Counted from the stretch's first letter, positions 1-9,943 are shown. The stretch is DNA of 64,000 bases from Flaviramulus sp. BrNp1-15 (GCF_022259695.1 NZ_CP092099.1:3370001-3434000), one strand, 5' to 3'. Notes: generated by a model from the sequence alone, not told the origin. Numbers and translations: made by a program.

Positions 1-2293
1 AATCCTGAAGCCATTTACTCATGAACCACCACGCAATTGGAGTAGCAATAATGAATGCCAATAAAACTAGCTTTACAAAGTCGGTGGATAACATTCTAAT
101 TATGTTTGAGACTGAAGCTCCCAATACTTTTCTAATACCTATCTCTTTGGTTCGTTGTTCAGCTATATACGTTGCTAAACCAAACAATCCTAAACAAGCA
201 ATAATTATTGCCAATAATGCAAAGGTTAATGCTACTTTACCAACGCGTCTTTCTTGACGATACATATTGTCAAAAGACTCGTCCATAAAACTATATTCAA
301 AAGGCATTCCAGGTGCTACTGATTTATATTTTTTTTCAATAATATTTATAATGTCATTTACATTTGAAGTATTTAGTCGATAAGCCGAAACCCATTTATT
401 ATAACCTAATCTGAAGCTTAAAGCTGCTACGTTTTGTCTTAGTGATTCATAATTAAAGTTTTTAACGATTCCGACAATGGTATATGTTAATAATTGATTA
501 TTTCCATCCATTGTGTATATTTTTTCACCAACAGGATTATCAAAACCCGTTAATTTAGCTGCAGTTTCGTTTAATATTATTGCAGTTGAATCGGTACCAA
601 AAGACCTGGAAAAATTTCTTCCTTCTTTTATTTCCATTTCCATAGTTTCCAAATAGTCATAATCTATACGCCAATACTGCATATTAAAGCCATTGGAAAC
701 TGTCATAACCGATTCTGTTGAAAATGTTGTGTCAGATCGTGATGAGCCACTAACTGGTAAATAGCCTGCAAATGTTGAAGATGTTACACCTGTTAACTGC
801 GTGATTTCATTTTTTAATGATTCCTTGGTCTCATCTGGAATTCCAGAGTTGTTAATAACTAACACCTGTTCTTTATCAAAACCTACATTTGAGTTTTGAA
901 TATGATTTAACTGCTTATAAATAACAATTGTACCAACTATTAAAATTATGGAAGTCGTAAATTGAAATACTACCAAAAAATTACGCAATGAATTTTTTTT
1001 GTGACCAGAAGTTAATTTCCCCTTAAGCACCGTTATAGGTTTAAATGACGATAAGAAAAATGCTGGGTAAATACCCGCAAAAATACCAACAACAAATGGT
1101 AGTAAGAATAAAAAAAGTAGGTAACTAGGTTTTAATAATAAGCTAAGCTCCATTTCTTTTCCTGAGACTCCATTAAACCAACCTAAAGTAAGCCAAACAA
1201 AAACAATAGCACAAACAAGTGCAATACATGCAATAAGGGTAGATTCTGTTAAGAATTGCCCAATTAATGATTTTTTTTCGGTACCTAATACCTTTCTTAT
1301 ACCTACTTCTTTTGCTCGTCCGGAAGATCTTGCTGTTGTAAGGTTCATAAAATTAATACAGGCAAGTATTAAAATAAATAATGCTGCCGCAGAAAATATA
1401 TAGATGTACTGAATATTTCCATTAGCACTTAATTCAACACCTCTTGATGATTTTAAATGAATATCTGTAAGTGGGATTAATGAATACTCGAGGCGGTTAC
1501 CTTTTTTGGCAAATTCATCCATACTTTCAATTTGAACAAATTGTGAGACCTGTGGAAGCACATATTTATCTATAACTTCTGTAAAATTCTCATTAAAAGC
1601 TTTATAGTCTGTACCTTCTCTTAAAACAACATAGGTGTGGAAATTATGGCTTAAATAATTACCTAAAGTGTAGTTTATGTTCTTGATGGAAAAGAAAAAA
1701 TCAAAGTTAAAATGAGAGTTTTTGGGCATGTTTTCAATTACCGCATTCACTGTATACAACGTTCTTTGATTATCATCGGTTTCCAACATCTTCCCAATAG
1801 CCATTTCTGGTGATCCAAAATAACGTTTAGCTGCAGTTTCGGTAATAACCACAGTATTTGGTTCATTTAAGGCTGTTCTTGTATTGCCAACAATTGATGG
1901 AAGCGTAAAAACATCAAAAAAAGTAGAATCTACATGAACTACTGAGGTTTCATTTATATACTCATTCTCTTTTTTTATGAGTTTTGCACCTTGTGAAGCA
2001 TACAATCTGGTGTATTGTTCTACTTCTGGATAATCATTTTTTAGGGTTTCTCCCATTGGATCAGAAGTTACAGCCATAATTAAGTCTGTGCCTCCAAAAA
2101 CAATATCAGAATTAACTCTATAAATTCGGTCTGCTTTTTCGTTGTAACGGTCATAACTCAATTCATCGGTTACATACATAGCAATAACTATAAAACAAGC
2201 AATACCTAAAGACAGCCCAATAATATTAATGATTGTAAAACCCTTATTTTTTGAGAGGTTTCTCCAAGCTATTTTGAAATAATTTCTTAACAT
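1..2293 (-). CDS. ABC transporter permease, MacB/FtsX family (C-terminus beyond the window)
   Basis: The frame is open from ATG at 2293 down to position 2 (764 codons); roughly the last 40-50 residues lie outside the window. The N-terminus (MLRNYFKIAWRNL) and a first membrane segment are followed by an extracytoplasmic MacB_PCD region. A first FtsX block follows (ACINFMNLTTARSSGRAKEVG), then a second membrane segment, a second periplasmic region and a second FtsX block (AEQRTKEIGIRKVLGAS). This is the double-FtsX architecture of large Bacteroidota export permeases. It lies 28 bp after a paralogous permease of the same layout, as the last gene seen of an adaptor-ATPase-permease-permease operon. 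The substrate is unknown; such systems move lipids, peptides or drugs from the inner membrane outward. Confidence 0.88.
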   Translation of the reverse strand, partial: MLRNYFKIAWRNLSKNKGFTIINIIGLSLGIACFIVIAMYVTDELSYDRYNEKADRIYRVNSDIVFGGTDLIMAVTSDPMGETLKNDYPEVEQYTRLYASQGAKLIKKENEYINETSVVHVDSTFFDVFTLPSIVGNTRTALNEPNTVVITETAAKRYFGSPEMAIGKMLETDDNQRTLYTVNAVIENMPKNSHFNFDFFFSIKNINYTLGNYLSHNFHTYVVLREGTDYKAFNENFTEVIDKYVLPQVSQFVQIESMDEFAKKGNRLEYSLIPLTDIHLKSSRGVELSANGNIQYIYIFSAAALFILILACINFMNLTTARSSGRAKEVGIRKVLGTEKKSLIGQFLTESTLIACIALVCAIVFVWLTLGWFNGVSGKEMELSLLLKPSYLLFLFLLPFVVGIFAGIYPAFFLSSFKPITVLKGKLTSGHKKNSLRNFLVVFQFTTSIILIVGTIVIYKQLNHIQNSNVGFDKEQVLVINNSGIPDETKESLKNEITQLTGVTSSTFAGYLPVSGSSRSDTTFSTESVMTVSNGFNMQYWRIDYDYLETMEMEIKEGRNFSRSFGTDSTAIILNETAAKLTGFDNPVGEKIYTMDGNNQLLTYTIVGIVKNFNYESLRQNVAALSFRLGYNKWVSAYRLNTSNVNDIINIIEKKYKSVAPGMPFEYSFMDESFDNMYRQERRVGKVALTFALLAIIIACLGLFGLATYIAEQRTKEIGIRKVLGASVSNIIRMLSTDFVKLVLLAFIIATPIAWWFMSKWLQD

Positions 2294-2321
2294 GACTATT
2301 CGTTTTTTGATTGATGAAATT

Positions 2322-4721
2322 TTATTCTGTCCTTAAGCTTTTAGTTGGGTTTGCTAATGCTGCTTTAATAGATTGAAAGCTCACAGTAATAATTGTGATT
2401 ACTAATGCACCTATACCTGCTGCTAAAAATATCCATAGTGAAATATCTGTTCTGTAAGCAAACTTTTGTACCCATTCATGCATTACATAATACGCTATTG
2501 GTGCGGCTAAAATTAATGCGATAATGACTAATTGAACAAAGTCTTTAGAAAGCAACATCCATAAATTTGCTACGGTAGCTCCAAGCACTTTTCTTACGCC
2601 TATTTCTTTTGTACGCTGTTCTGCAACAAATGATGCTAAACCAAATAGTCCTAAACAACTAATAAAAATTGCTAACCCTGTAAATACTCTTGCTAAACTT
2701 GCCACACGTTCTTCGGCTGCAAATTTTCTTCCGTATTCTTCGTCTATAAATTGGTATTGAAATGGTAGGTTTGGAAAAAACTTTTTAAAAGTTGATTCAA
2801 CAATTTCTAAATTAGTTTTAACACTATTTTCTGGGTTAAGTCTTAAATTATAGTAACTTGAATTTCCATACCTATCAAAAACATAAAGACCTTGTTTAAC
2901 AGGTTCGTAGGGAGACTGCGTTATAACATCTTTTACCACACCTATAATTTTTAATGGTGGTCCTGGATCTTCTTCATCATCATCTCTTAAAAACTTACCA
3001 ACAGGATCTTTTAAACCCAAATATTCTACGGCGGTTTCATTAATTAAAATAGCTGTAGAATCAGTAGCAAAATCTCTTGAAAAATCGCGACCTTCAACAA
3101 TTTCCATACCCAATGATTTTACATATTCATAGGATACTTCAGTCCAAGCTAAATCTTCTTGAAACCCTTCAGGTTTACCATCCCAAATATAACCTGAACG
3201 GTTAGACCATATTTCAGTAGTTGGACTACTAGATTGAGACATTTCTATGGCTGCACCAGAAGCTATAAACTGATTTCTCATAAAATCATATTTACCCTCA
3301 AATTCAGGACTCATAATAGGAATTTGTATCAATCCTTCTTTGTTATATCCAACAGGTCTGTTTTTACTGTGCTCTATCTGTTGCATTACAACCAAAGTTC
3401 CTATAATTAAAGCTGCAGAAACTGTAAATTGAGTAATTACTAATATCTTTCTTGGTAATGCAGCAAATCGCCCTGCCTTAAAGGTTCCTTTTAATACTTT
3501 TACTGGTTTAAAGGAAGATAAATATAGTGCAGGATAGCTTCCAGAAATTAGAGCTGTAAATAGAATAAAGGCTAATGAATAACTCCAAAATTGCATATTA
3601 TGCCAAGGGAATTGAATTTCTTTACTAGCCAAATTATTAAATCCATTTAGCAGTAGTAGCACTAACAAAATTGCTACTACAAAAGCAAATAAAACCACTA
3701 ATAAAGATTCGCTTAGAAATTGCTTTATTAATTGTTCTCTACTAGACCCAATAGCCTTACGAATACCCACTTCCATAGCTCTTTTTTCAGAACGTGCTGT
3801 ACTTAAGTTCATAAAGTTTATACAAGCTAAAAACAATACAAAAGCACCAATGATTCCAAACAACCAAACATTTTCTATACGCCCACCAGACTGTACTCCA
3901 TTTTCAAAATTAGAACGCAGATGCCAGTCATTCATTGGCAACAAAAATATTCTTGGATTAAATTCTGCTGTATCCTCATTCGCTTTCTTTTTAGAATCTA
4001 TAATTTTTTCTGTAACCCCTTTCATGTTTGTTCCATTTGCAATTTGAACAAACATTTGGAAAGAATTATTTCCCCATGAATCGGCTGCATTTCTAATCCA
4101 TTCTTGAATTGTAATATACTTTTTCCATGGCATAAGAAATTTAACTGTGCTCATTGAAGTATTGTTAGGAAAGTCTTCAAAAACACTGGTAACAATCATA
4201 TTATCAGTATTATTAACCTCAACCATTTTACCTATCGGATCTGTATCTCCAAACAAAGCGAAAGCTGTAGATTCTGACAGCATTATAGAATTCATTTCTA
4301 CTAATCCATTCTTTTTTCCCTTCAGAATGTTAGGTTCAAAAATTTCTAACCCAGGTTCCTGAATGTAATTGCCCGATCTGGATATACTTTTATCTCCATA
4401 TTTAAGATATCTAGATTGGGTCCAAGACGACATGGTTAAATGCTTAAAATTGTCACCATAATTATTACGGAGTTCCATTTCTAAAGGTCTTGGAATAGCT
4501 GGTCCAGCTCCTGAGTTACCATTAAAAGTTTGGCTTTGAAAAACTTGAGCAATACTGTTATAGTTTTTGAAGTATTTATTATAATTAAGCTCATCAACAA
4601 TCCATAATCCTATCATTATTGTTACTGCCATACCAATAGCCAAACCAAAAATATTGATGAATGAGTATACCTTATTTTTGAGAAGGTTTCTCCAAGCTAT
4701 TTTAAAATAATTCCTAATCAT
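2322..4721 (-). CDS. ABC transporter permease, MacB/FtsX family
   Basis: A 799-residue inner-membrane protein starting MIRNYFKIAWRNLLKNK, with a first membrane segment at about 20-42. A MacB_PCD periplasmic domain follows, then an FtsX block near residues 290-410 (ACINFMNLSTARSEKRAMEVG), a membrane segment near 430, a second periplasmic domain, and a C-terminal FtsX block (AEQRTKEIGVRKVLGATV). It is a paralogue of the downstream permease, with the same order of parts but clearly diverged. It lies 34 bp after the ATPase gene and is surely co-transcribed with it. Either permease alone already holds the two FtsX halves usually supplied by a MacB dimer, so the pair may form a heterodimer or alternative complexes (inference). 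Confidence 0.92.
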   Translation of the reverse strand: MIRNYFKIAWRNLLKNKVYSFINIFGLAIGMAVTIMIGLWIVDELNYNKYFKNYNSIAQVFQSQTFNGNSGAGPAIPRPLEMELRNNYGDNFKHLTMSSWTQSRYLKYGDKSISRSGNYIQEPGLEIFEPNILKGKKNGLVEMNSIMLSESTAFALFGDTDPIGKMVEVNNTDNMIVTSVFEDFPNNTSMSTVKFLMPWKKYITIQEWIRNAADSWGNNSFQMFVQIANGTNMKGVTEKIIDSKKKANEDTAEFNPRIFLLPMNDWHLRSNFENGVQSGGRIENVWLFGIIGAFVLFLACINFMNLSTARSEKRAMEVGIRKAIGSSREQLIKQFLSESLLVVLFAFVVAILLVLLLLNGFNNLASKEIQFPWHNMQFWSYSLAFILFTALISGSYPALYLSSFKPVKVLKGTFKAGRFAALPRKILVITQFTVSAALIIGTLVVMQQIEHSKNRPVGYNKEGLIQIPIMSPEFEGKYDFMRNQFIASGAAIEMSQSSSPTTEIWSNRSGYIWDGKPEGFQEDLAWTEVSYEYVKSLGMEIVEGRDFSRDFATDSTAILINETAVEYLGLKDPVGKFLRDDDEEDPGPPLKIIGVVKDVITQSPYEPVKQGLYVFDRYGNSSYYNLRLNPENSVKTNLEIVESTFKKFFPNLPFQYQFIDEEYGRKFAAEERVASLARVFTGLAIFISCLGLFGLASFVAEQRTKEIGVRKVLGATVANLWMLLSKDFVQLVIIALILAAPIAYYVMHEWVQKFAYRTDISLWIFLAAGIGALVITIITVSFQSIKAALANPTKSLRTE

Positions 4722-4755
4722 ACTTGTTCGTTTTATTGATTTGATTGATTTTTAC

Positions 4756-5433
4756 TTATACCAGTACATTTTCAGTAACCTTTTGTCCGTCAAGCATTCT
4801 AATTATTCTATGACTGTATTTTGCGTCGTGTTCACTATGTGTTACCATAACTATAGTTGTTCCAGCTTCGTTAAGTTCTGTAAGCAAGTCCATAACTTCA
4901 TTACCGTTACTACTATCTAAATTACCAGTAGGCTCATCAGCTAATATTAATTTTGGGTTATTCACAACAGCTCTTGCTACAGCAACACGTTGTTGCTGAC
5001 CTCCAGACAATTGTTGTGGAAAATGCTTTCGGCGATGCATAATTTGCATTTTCTCTAAAACTTCCTCAACACGTTTTTTACGTTCTGCAGGTTTTACTCC
5101 AGTATAAATAAGTGGAAGTTCTACATTTTCAAAAACGGTAAGTTCATCAATTAAATTAAAGCTTTGAAATACAAACCCAATATTATGTTTTCTTAAGTTT
5201 GCTCTTTTTCGCTCATTATAACCAGATACTTCAGTACCATTAAAAACAAAGCTGCCACCATCTGAATCATCTAAAAGCCCTAATATATTTAGAAGTGTAG
5301 ATTTACCACATCCAGAAGGTCCCATAATAGCTACAAATTCACCTTTATTAACTTTAAAAGACAGTTTATTTAAGGCAATAGTTCGCACTTCATCTGTGCT
5401 ATAAAATTTTTCAAGGTCTGTAATTGTTATCAT
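4756..5433 (-). CDS. ABC transporter ATP-binding protein, MacB/LolD type
   Basis: A 225-residue ATPase with Walker A GPSGCGKST at residues 38-46, a Q-loop (FVFQSFNLI), the signature LSGGQQQR near 141 and Walker B LILADEPT followed by the H-loop (VMVTHSEH). The length and the QSFNLI Q-loop are typical of the MacB/LolD/FtsE group, which powers mechanotransmission permeases rather than channel-type transport. It sits 19 bp after the adaptor gene and 34 bp before the first permease, so it is the motor of this export system. Confidence 0.95.
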   Translation of the reverse strand: MITITDLEKFYSTDEVRTIALNKLSFKVNKGEFVAIMGPSGCGKSTLLNILGLLDDSDGGSFVFNGTEVSGYNERKRANLRKHNIGFVFQSFNLIDELTVFENVELPLIYTGVKPAERKKRVEEVLEKMQIMHRRKHFPQQLSGGQQQRVAVARAVVNNPKLILADEPTGNLDSSNGNEVMDLLTELNEAGTTIVMVTHSEHDAKYSHRIIRMLDGQKVTENVLV

Positions 5434-5452
5434 TTGTTTTCTATTTAATTTT

Positions 5453-6706
5453 TTAATCTTTTAAAATTAGTTCTTGTATATCTCCATAGTTATCATAACT
5501 TGAAGTTATTACTTTGTCTCCCGGTTTAAGCCCGTTAATTACTTCATAGTATTCTGTATTTTGGCTTCCTAGAGAAATATCAACTCTATAGGCAGAATTG
5601 CCATTTTCGCTTAATTTAAAAATCCAATTGCCTCCTGTTTGCTGAAAAAATCCTCCTTTTGGCACTAACAACGCTTGTTTTTCTTGACTTAATGCTACTC
5701 TAATTTGTAGTGTTTGTCCTCTTCTTATACCTTCTGGAACATCAGATTCAAATTCCATATCTACTTGAAAACGCCCATTGGTAACTTGGGTAAATACTTT
5801 CTTAATTACTAAGTAGTAAAGCTTGTTGTTGAATGTAAAAGAACCTCTTTGTCCTGTATAAATTCTACTTATATAATGCTCATCAATACCAACTCTTACT
5901 TTAAAACCACTTAGTACATCAATTTGTCCAAGTCTTTCTCCTTTACTTTTTGATTGCCCAATCTCTGCATCTAATGATGTTAATTGACCATCAACTGGTG
6001 CTTTTACCACCAAGTCTGCCACTTTTCTTCTCATTAACTCTAGTGCACTTTGTGTACGTTGGTATGAACTATTTATTTGCCTTTGTTCCTGTTTTGTTGC
6101 AACAGAATCTTGATTTAATATTTCTTTAGCCAATTGCATACGTTCCTTTTGATAGTTATAATCATTTTCAGATTTAATAAAATCCTGCCTACCTATAGCT
6201 CCTTTTTCATAAAGTTTATTATTTAGCTTATAAACCCTTTCTGCTTCAATCAAGCTATTTTCAACATCGGTAAATTGGTTAAGCTTATTAATAGTATTTT
6301 GTCTTGCTGCATTTTGAGATATTTGCATTTGGGTTAACAGATTATAAACTGAGGTTTCTTGATTAACTAAACTCAACTCTAAATCTGTGTTTGATAATCT
6401 TAAAATGGGTTCGCCTTTTTTCATAACAGCACCATCTTCAACAAACTTTTCTTCTACTCTACCTCCTTCAACAGCATCTAAATAAATTGTTGTAATAGGC
6501 AATACAACACCGTTAACAGATATGTTTTCTTGAAAAACACCTTCTTTAATCGTATTTATACTCAGTCGTTCTTTATCTACATTAAGTTTTGAATTACTGG
6601 AAGAAAAAACAAATACATATAACAATAAAAATGTAAAAAGTACTCCTAGACCTATCATGATAAGTTTAGACTTCGGAAATCGCTTTTTCTCAATTGGTAC
6701 GTCCAT
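5453..6706 (-). CDS. Periplasmic adaptor (membrane fusion) protein, HlyD/MacA-like
   Basis: About 417 residues from the chosen ATG at 6706 (MDVPIEKKRF). One membrane anchor near residues 14-36 is followed by a biotinyl-lipoyl-like half motif, a coiled-coil hairpin rich in Q/N/E/K, the second half (VKAPVDGQLTSLDAEIGQ) and beta-barrel domains. An ATG at 6745 would extend the protein by 13 residues (MASLCYTNCKIIF), which do not look like a natural N-terminus and would place the start in the likely promoter region, so I prefer 6706. As first gene of the operon, the adaptor would link the permeases to an outer-membrane channel; no TolC gene adjoins this cluster, though one is present 4 kb away. 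Confidence 0.9.
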   Translation of the reverse strand: MDVPIEKKRFPKSKLIMIGLGVLFTFLLLYVFVFSSSNSKLNVDKERLSINTIKEGVFQENISVNGVVLPITTIYLDAVEGGRVEEKFVEDGAVMKKGEPILRLSNTDLELSLVNQETSVYNLLTQMQISQNAARQNTINKLNQFTDVENSLIEAERVYKLNNKLYEKGAIGRQDFIKSENDYNYQKERMQLAKEILNQDSVATKQEQRQINSSYQRTQSALELMRRKVADLVVKAPVDGQLTSLDAEIGQSKSKGERLGQIDVLSGFKVRVGIDEHYISRIYTGQRGSFTFNNKLYYLVIKKVFTQVTNGRFQVDMEFESDVPEGIRRGQTLQIRVALSQEKQALLVPKGGFFQQTGGNWIFKLSENGNSAYRVDISLGSQNTEYYEVINGLKPGDKVITSSYDNYGDIQELILKD

Positions 6707-6730
6707 AAAAATAATTTTACAATTCGTATA

Positions 6731-6743
6731 GCATAATGATGCC
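6731..6743 (-). promoter_or_regulatory. Imperfect -24/-12-like element upstream of the ABC export operon
   Basis: On the minus strand the sequence TTTTGGCATCATTATGCTA lies about 25 bp upstream of the adaptor start. It resembles the sigma-54 consensus TGGCAC-N5-TTGCA, but only 9 bases separate GG from GC where 10 are expected. The divergent sigma-54 activator makes such a promoter plausible, while the spacing defect makes this particular site doubtful. Confidence 0.25.
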
Positions 6744-6905
6744 AAAATATCAAATAACTGATTATCAATAAATTAAGTAATTTAATCAAAATTTAAGTGT
6801 TCGGTTTTGATACACTCACTGTACGATTACAATACACTATTTATAACCTCATAAATTAATTCTCCATAACTATAAAAAGCTTATTGAAATTATTAAATTT
6901 GAAAG

Positions 6906-8246
6906 ATGCTATTAAAAAATGCCAACATATTAGTAATTGATGATGATGATGATGTGTTAACTGCTTTACGATTGTTACTTAAATCGTTAGCAAAATCTGT
7001 AGTAGTTAATAGAAATCCTAACACCATTATTTCACTTCTTGAAAAAGAATCTTTTGATCTAATTATTCTAGACATGAATTTCAATGGCGTTGTACATACC
7101 GGTAATGAAGGTATATACTGGCTTAATAAAATTAAAAACTTTAACCCTAAAATTGATGTTATACTTATTACTGCCTACGGTGATATAGATTTGGCTATTC
7201 GATCTTTAAAAGAAGGTGCTTCAGACTTTTTAGTAAAACCTTGGGTGAATGAAAAATTAGTTGAATCTATAAACCAAATTCTTAAAAAGAAAACAACAAC
7301 AAAACATAAATTAGATACTAAAAAAGGCTTAAAAATTATTGGGGAAAGTCAAATTATGCAAGATGTTTTCCTAAAAATAAGTAAAGTATCACCAACTGAT
7401 GCCAACATTCTTATATTGGGTGAAAACGGTACCGGAAAAGATTTAATAGCAAAAGCCATACATGAAAACTCAAACAGAAAAAACAAACCTTTTGTAAAAG
7501 TTGATGTTGGAGCACTAACTTCATCATTATTTGAAAGTGAGTTATTCGGTTATAAAAAAGGAGCATTTACTGGCGCAAACGAAAATAGAATTGGACGCTT
7601 TGAAGCTGCAAATGGAGGTACACTATTTTTAGATGAAATTGGCAATATTACACTTGGTCAACAAGTAAGACTTTTAAGTGTTTTACAAAACAGACAAGTA
7701 ACTCCTTTAGGTTCTAATGATTCAGTAGATTTAGATATAAGGTTAATTTGTGCAACAAACCTAAGCTTAAATGATCTTGCTGATGAAAGTAAGTTTAGAA
7801 AGGATTTAATTTATCGCATTAATACTGTAGATGTTATTATGCCACCACTACGTGATCGTGATAATGATATAATACTACTAAGTCATTATTTTGTTGATGC
7901 TTATGCCGAAAAATATTTTAAAGGTCCTTTTACTTTAGATCAAAATTTTGTCAATAAAATAAAAGAGCACGATTTTCCTGGCAATGTAAGAGAACTTCAA
8001 TATACACTTGAACGTTCAGTAATTATGGCAGAAGGAAATATTTTAAGATCCGATGATTTAGTGTTCTCTGCAATAGAACGAACAGTAAAAAATCCTGTAT
8101 CTAAAAGTATGAATCTGGAAACTTTAGAAAAGAATGCTATTCTTAATGTTATTGAAAAAAATAAAGGTAACATTTCTAAATCTGCTAAAGAGCTTGGTAT
8201 AACAAGAACTGCACTATATCGTAGATTAAACAAGTATGACCTATAA
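6906..8246 (+). CDS. Sigma-54-dependent response regulator, NtrC family
   Basis: A 446-residue three-domain regulator. The receiver domain (about 8-120) has the acidic cluster DDDDD, phosphoacceptor Asp in IILDMNF and Lys in VKPW. The AAA+ domain (about 150-380) has Walker A GENGTGKD, the sigma-54 contact motif GAFTGA and Walker B GGTLFLDEIG. A C-terminal Fis-type helix-turn-helix ends near TRTALYRRLNKYDL. The gene overlaps the kinase gene by 11 bp, indicating translational coupling, and is divergent from the ABC export operon, its most likely target. Phosphorylation by the adjacent kinase should license ATP-driven opening of sigma-54 promoters. Confidence 0.95.
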   Translation: MLLKNANILVIDDDDDVLTALRLLLKSLAKSVVVNRNPNTIISLLEKESFDLIILDMNFNGVVHTGNEGIYWLNKIKNFNPKIDVILITAYGDIDLAIRSLKEGASDFLVKPWVNEKLVESINQILKKKTTTKHKLDTKKGLKIIGESQIMQDVFLKISKVSPTDANILILGENGTGKDLIAKAIHENSNRKNKPFVKVDVGALTSSLFESELFGYKKGAFTGANENRIGRFEAANGGTLFLDEIGNITLGQQVRLLSVLQNRQVTPLGSNDSVDLDIRLICATNLSLNDLADESKFRKDLIYRINTVDVIMPPLRDRDNDIILLSHYFVDAYAEKYFKGPFTLDQNFVNKIKEHDFPGNVRELQYTLERSVIMAEGNILRSDDLVFSAIERTVKNPVSKSMNLETLEKNAILNVIEKNKGNISKSAKELGITRTALYRRLNKYDL

Positions 8247-9576
8247 ATCTTTTTTTTTACTGCTATTAATTCGAGTTGTTTTGCTTTTAGGAACTGTAAC
8301 TTTAATAGCTTATGGTATAAGTTTAAATGATAATTATTTTCTGTTTTCCGGAATTCTATTAACACTAATCGTACTCGTTAACCTTTATCGTTTTGTCACA
8401 AAACGCTTTGTAGAAATGGATGATTTTTTCGAGTCTGTTAAATACAGAGACTTTTCAAGATGGTTTACAGAAGAGCATGGACCAAAAGATATTAGAAATC
8501 TTCATAAAGGCTTCAATTTGGTAAATAGAACTTTTAAAGCTATTAACAAAGAACGTCAAGCTCAATTTTTATACCTTCAAAAAATACTAGAAATGGTTGA
8601 TGTTGGCATTATTGCCTATAACATTGAAAATGGCGATGTACTTTGGGTTAACGATTCGCTTTTAAAAATAATAGATTTACCATCTTTTAAAAATATAAGA
8701 TTTGTTAAAAAGAGAAGAGGAAAAATGTATGATGATTTGTTTGAAACCTTTTACCCGCATTATCAATCTATAAATTTAGAAATGAGAGGAGAAATATTAA
8801 AAGTTCTTATTTCTGACACTATTTTTCAAGTAGAGGAAAACTCCTTTAAACTTATAGTTATACAAAATATAGAAAACACATTAAATAAAAATGAATCTGA
8901 AGCTTGGAAAAAACTATTGAGCGTTATGACTCATGAAATCATGAATAGTATTGCTCCTATTTCATCTCTTTCTGAAACTCTACATGAACAGATAGACACA
9001 GCAATTACAAATCCTAACAAGCAAAAATTAAACCTTGAAGATTTAAATACTGGTATTGTTAGTATTAAAAAAAGAAGTGAAGGTTTAATGAAATTTGCCA
9101 AAACATACAGAACTTTAAATAAAGTAAGTCAAGTTAACAAATCAAGAATTTTAGTTAATGAGTTATTTAAAAGTATAAATGATTTAATGCAACCTACATT
9201 GAATCAAAAAAACATTCAATTAGAATTTAAAAACAATAACCCAAAACTAGAATTAAATATTGATACCCATTTAATTGAACAAGTATTAATCAATCTTATT
9301 ATAAATGCTAAAGATGCTTGCGATGGACAAAAAGATTCTAAAATATCACTTTCAACAGAAAAAAATAGAGATAACATAGTTATTAAAGTTACAGACAATG
9401 GCAAAGGAATTGCAAACGAGATTTTAGAAACTATTTTTGTACCATTTTTTAGTACAAAAAAATCTGGTAGCGGAATTGGTTTGAGTCTTTCAAAACAAAT
9501 TATGATGTTACATAACGGAAGAATTCAGGTACAGAGTGAGCCGGAAAAAGGAACTATAATAAGTTTAATTTTTTAA
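8236..9576 (+). CDS. Membrane sensor histidine kinase
   Basis: 446 residues. Two hydrophobic helices near the N-terminus (about 5-27 and 33-52) are separated by only a few residues, so there is almost no periplasmic sensor and detection is probably within the membrane. A PAS-like segment follows (MVDVGIIAYNIENGDVLWVN). The H-box is MTHEIMNSIAPISSL, with N-box NLIINAKDAC and glycine boxes DNGKGI and GSGIGLSL. It overlaps the sigma-54 regulator gene. An intramembrane sensor beside an efflux ABC operon suggests sensing of envelope or drug stress (inference). Confidence 0.93.
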   Translation: MTYKSFFLLLLIRVVLLLGTVTLIAYGISLNDNYFLFSGILLTLIVLVNLYRFVTKRFVEMDDFFESVKYRDFSRWFTEEHGPKDIRNLHKGFNLVNRTFKAINKERQAQFLYLQKILEMVDVGIIAYNIENGDVLWVNDSLLKIIDLPSFKNIRFVKKRRGKMYDDLFETFYPHYQSINLEMRGEILKVLISDTIFQVEENSFKLIVIQNIENTLNKNESEAWKKLLSVMTHEIMNSIAPISSLSETLHEQIDTAITNPNKQKLNLEDLNTGIVSIKKRSEGLMKFAKTYRTLNKVSQVNKSRILVNELFKSINDLMQPTLNQKNIQLEFKNNNPKLELNIDTHLIEQVLINLIINAKDACDGQKDSKISLSTEKNRDNIVIKVTDNGKGIANEILETIFVPFFSTKKSGSGIGLSLSKQIMMLHNGRIQVQSEPEKGTIISLIF

Positions 9577-9591
9577 TACTTTCAAACCCAT

Positions 9592-9624
9592 AAAAAAACC
9601 CTCAACTTTTTGGTTGAAGGTTTT
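9592..9624 (-). terminator. Rho-independent terminator of the tRNA gene (possibly bidirectional)
   Basis: On the minus strand an 8-bp stem CCTTCAAC/GTTGAGGG with one T-G wobble and an A-rich loop is followed by seven T residues, directly after the tRNA. A shorter T run on the plus strand may also end the kinase transcript. Confidence 0.75.
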
Positions 9625-9629
9625 ACTAG

Positions 9630-9702
<73 letters not shown>

Positions 9703-9713
9703 ATATTGGACTG

Positions 9714-9743
9714 CAAATATACAACCCTTTTTAATATCTGCAA
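9714..9743 (-). promoter_or_regulatory. Promoter of the initiator tRNA gene
   Basis: On the minus strand TTG (9743-9741) is separated by exactly 19 bases from TATATTTG (9721-9714), a full match to the Bacteroidota housekeeping promoter TTG-N19-TAnnTTTG. The predicted transcript start is only a few bases before the mature tRNA 5' end. Confidence 0.75.
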
Positions 9744-9760
9744 GCATAAAATAAAAAATA

Positions 9761-9943
9761 TTATTGCTCAATACTATTGGCTTGAAATTCTATTAATTCT
9801 GAATTTAAAAACTTAGCAGAAACTTGAATTGGGTTGCAACAAACCTCGCAATCTTCTATGTAGGATTGACTTGATATTGAGTTATCTATAAGCATAGAAA
9901 TATTTTCCCAACAATATGGACAAGTAAAAAAGTGTTCTAGCAT
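9761..9943 (-). CDS. CPXCG motif-containing cysteine-rich small protein
   Basis: A 60-residue protein with two cysteine pairs, CPYC at residues 8-11 and CEVCC at 32-36, and otherwise polar sequence without a signal peptide. This pattern matches the small CPXCG-motif cysteine-rich family, probable zinc ribbons of unknown function in Bacteroidota and Proteobacteria. In this copy the glycine of the first CPXCG-like motif is replaced by Trp. It stands alone between the tRNA and the terminator of the next gene. Confidence 0.75.
   Translation of the reverse strand: MLEHFFTCPYCWENISMLIDNSISSQSYIEDCEVCCNPIQVSAKFLNSELIEFQANSIEQ

Noticed and set aside
5650-5675. TTGGCACTAACAACGCT, spaced like a -24/-12 promoter
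   Set aside because: It is on the plus strand inside the minus-strand adaptor gene, with no plus-strand gene start nearby and a poor TTGC half.
6707-6745. Extended start of the ABC adaptor at 6745
   Set aside because: The added 13 residues are not typical and overlap the likely promoter region; ATG at 6706 fits the family better.
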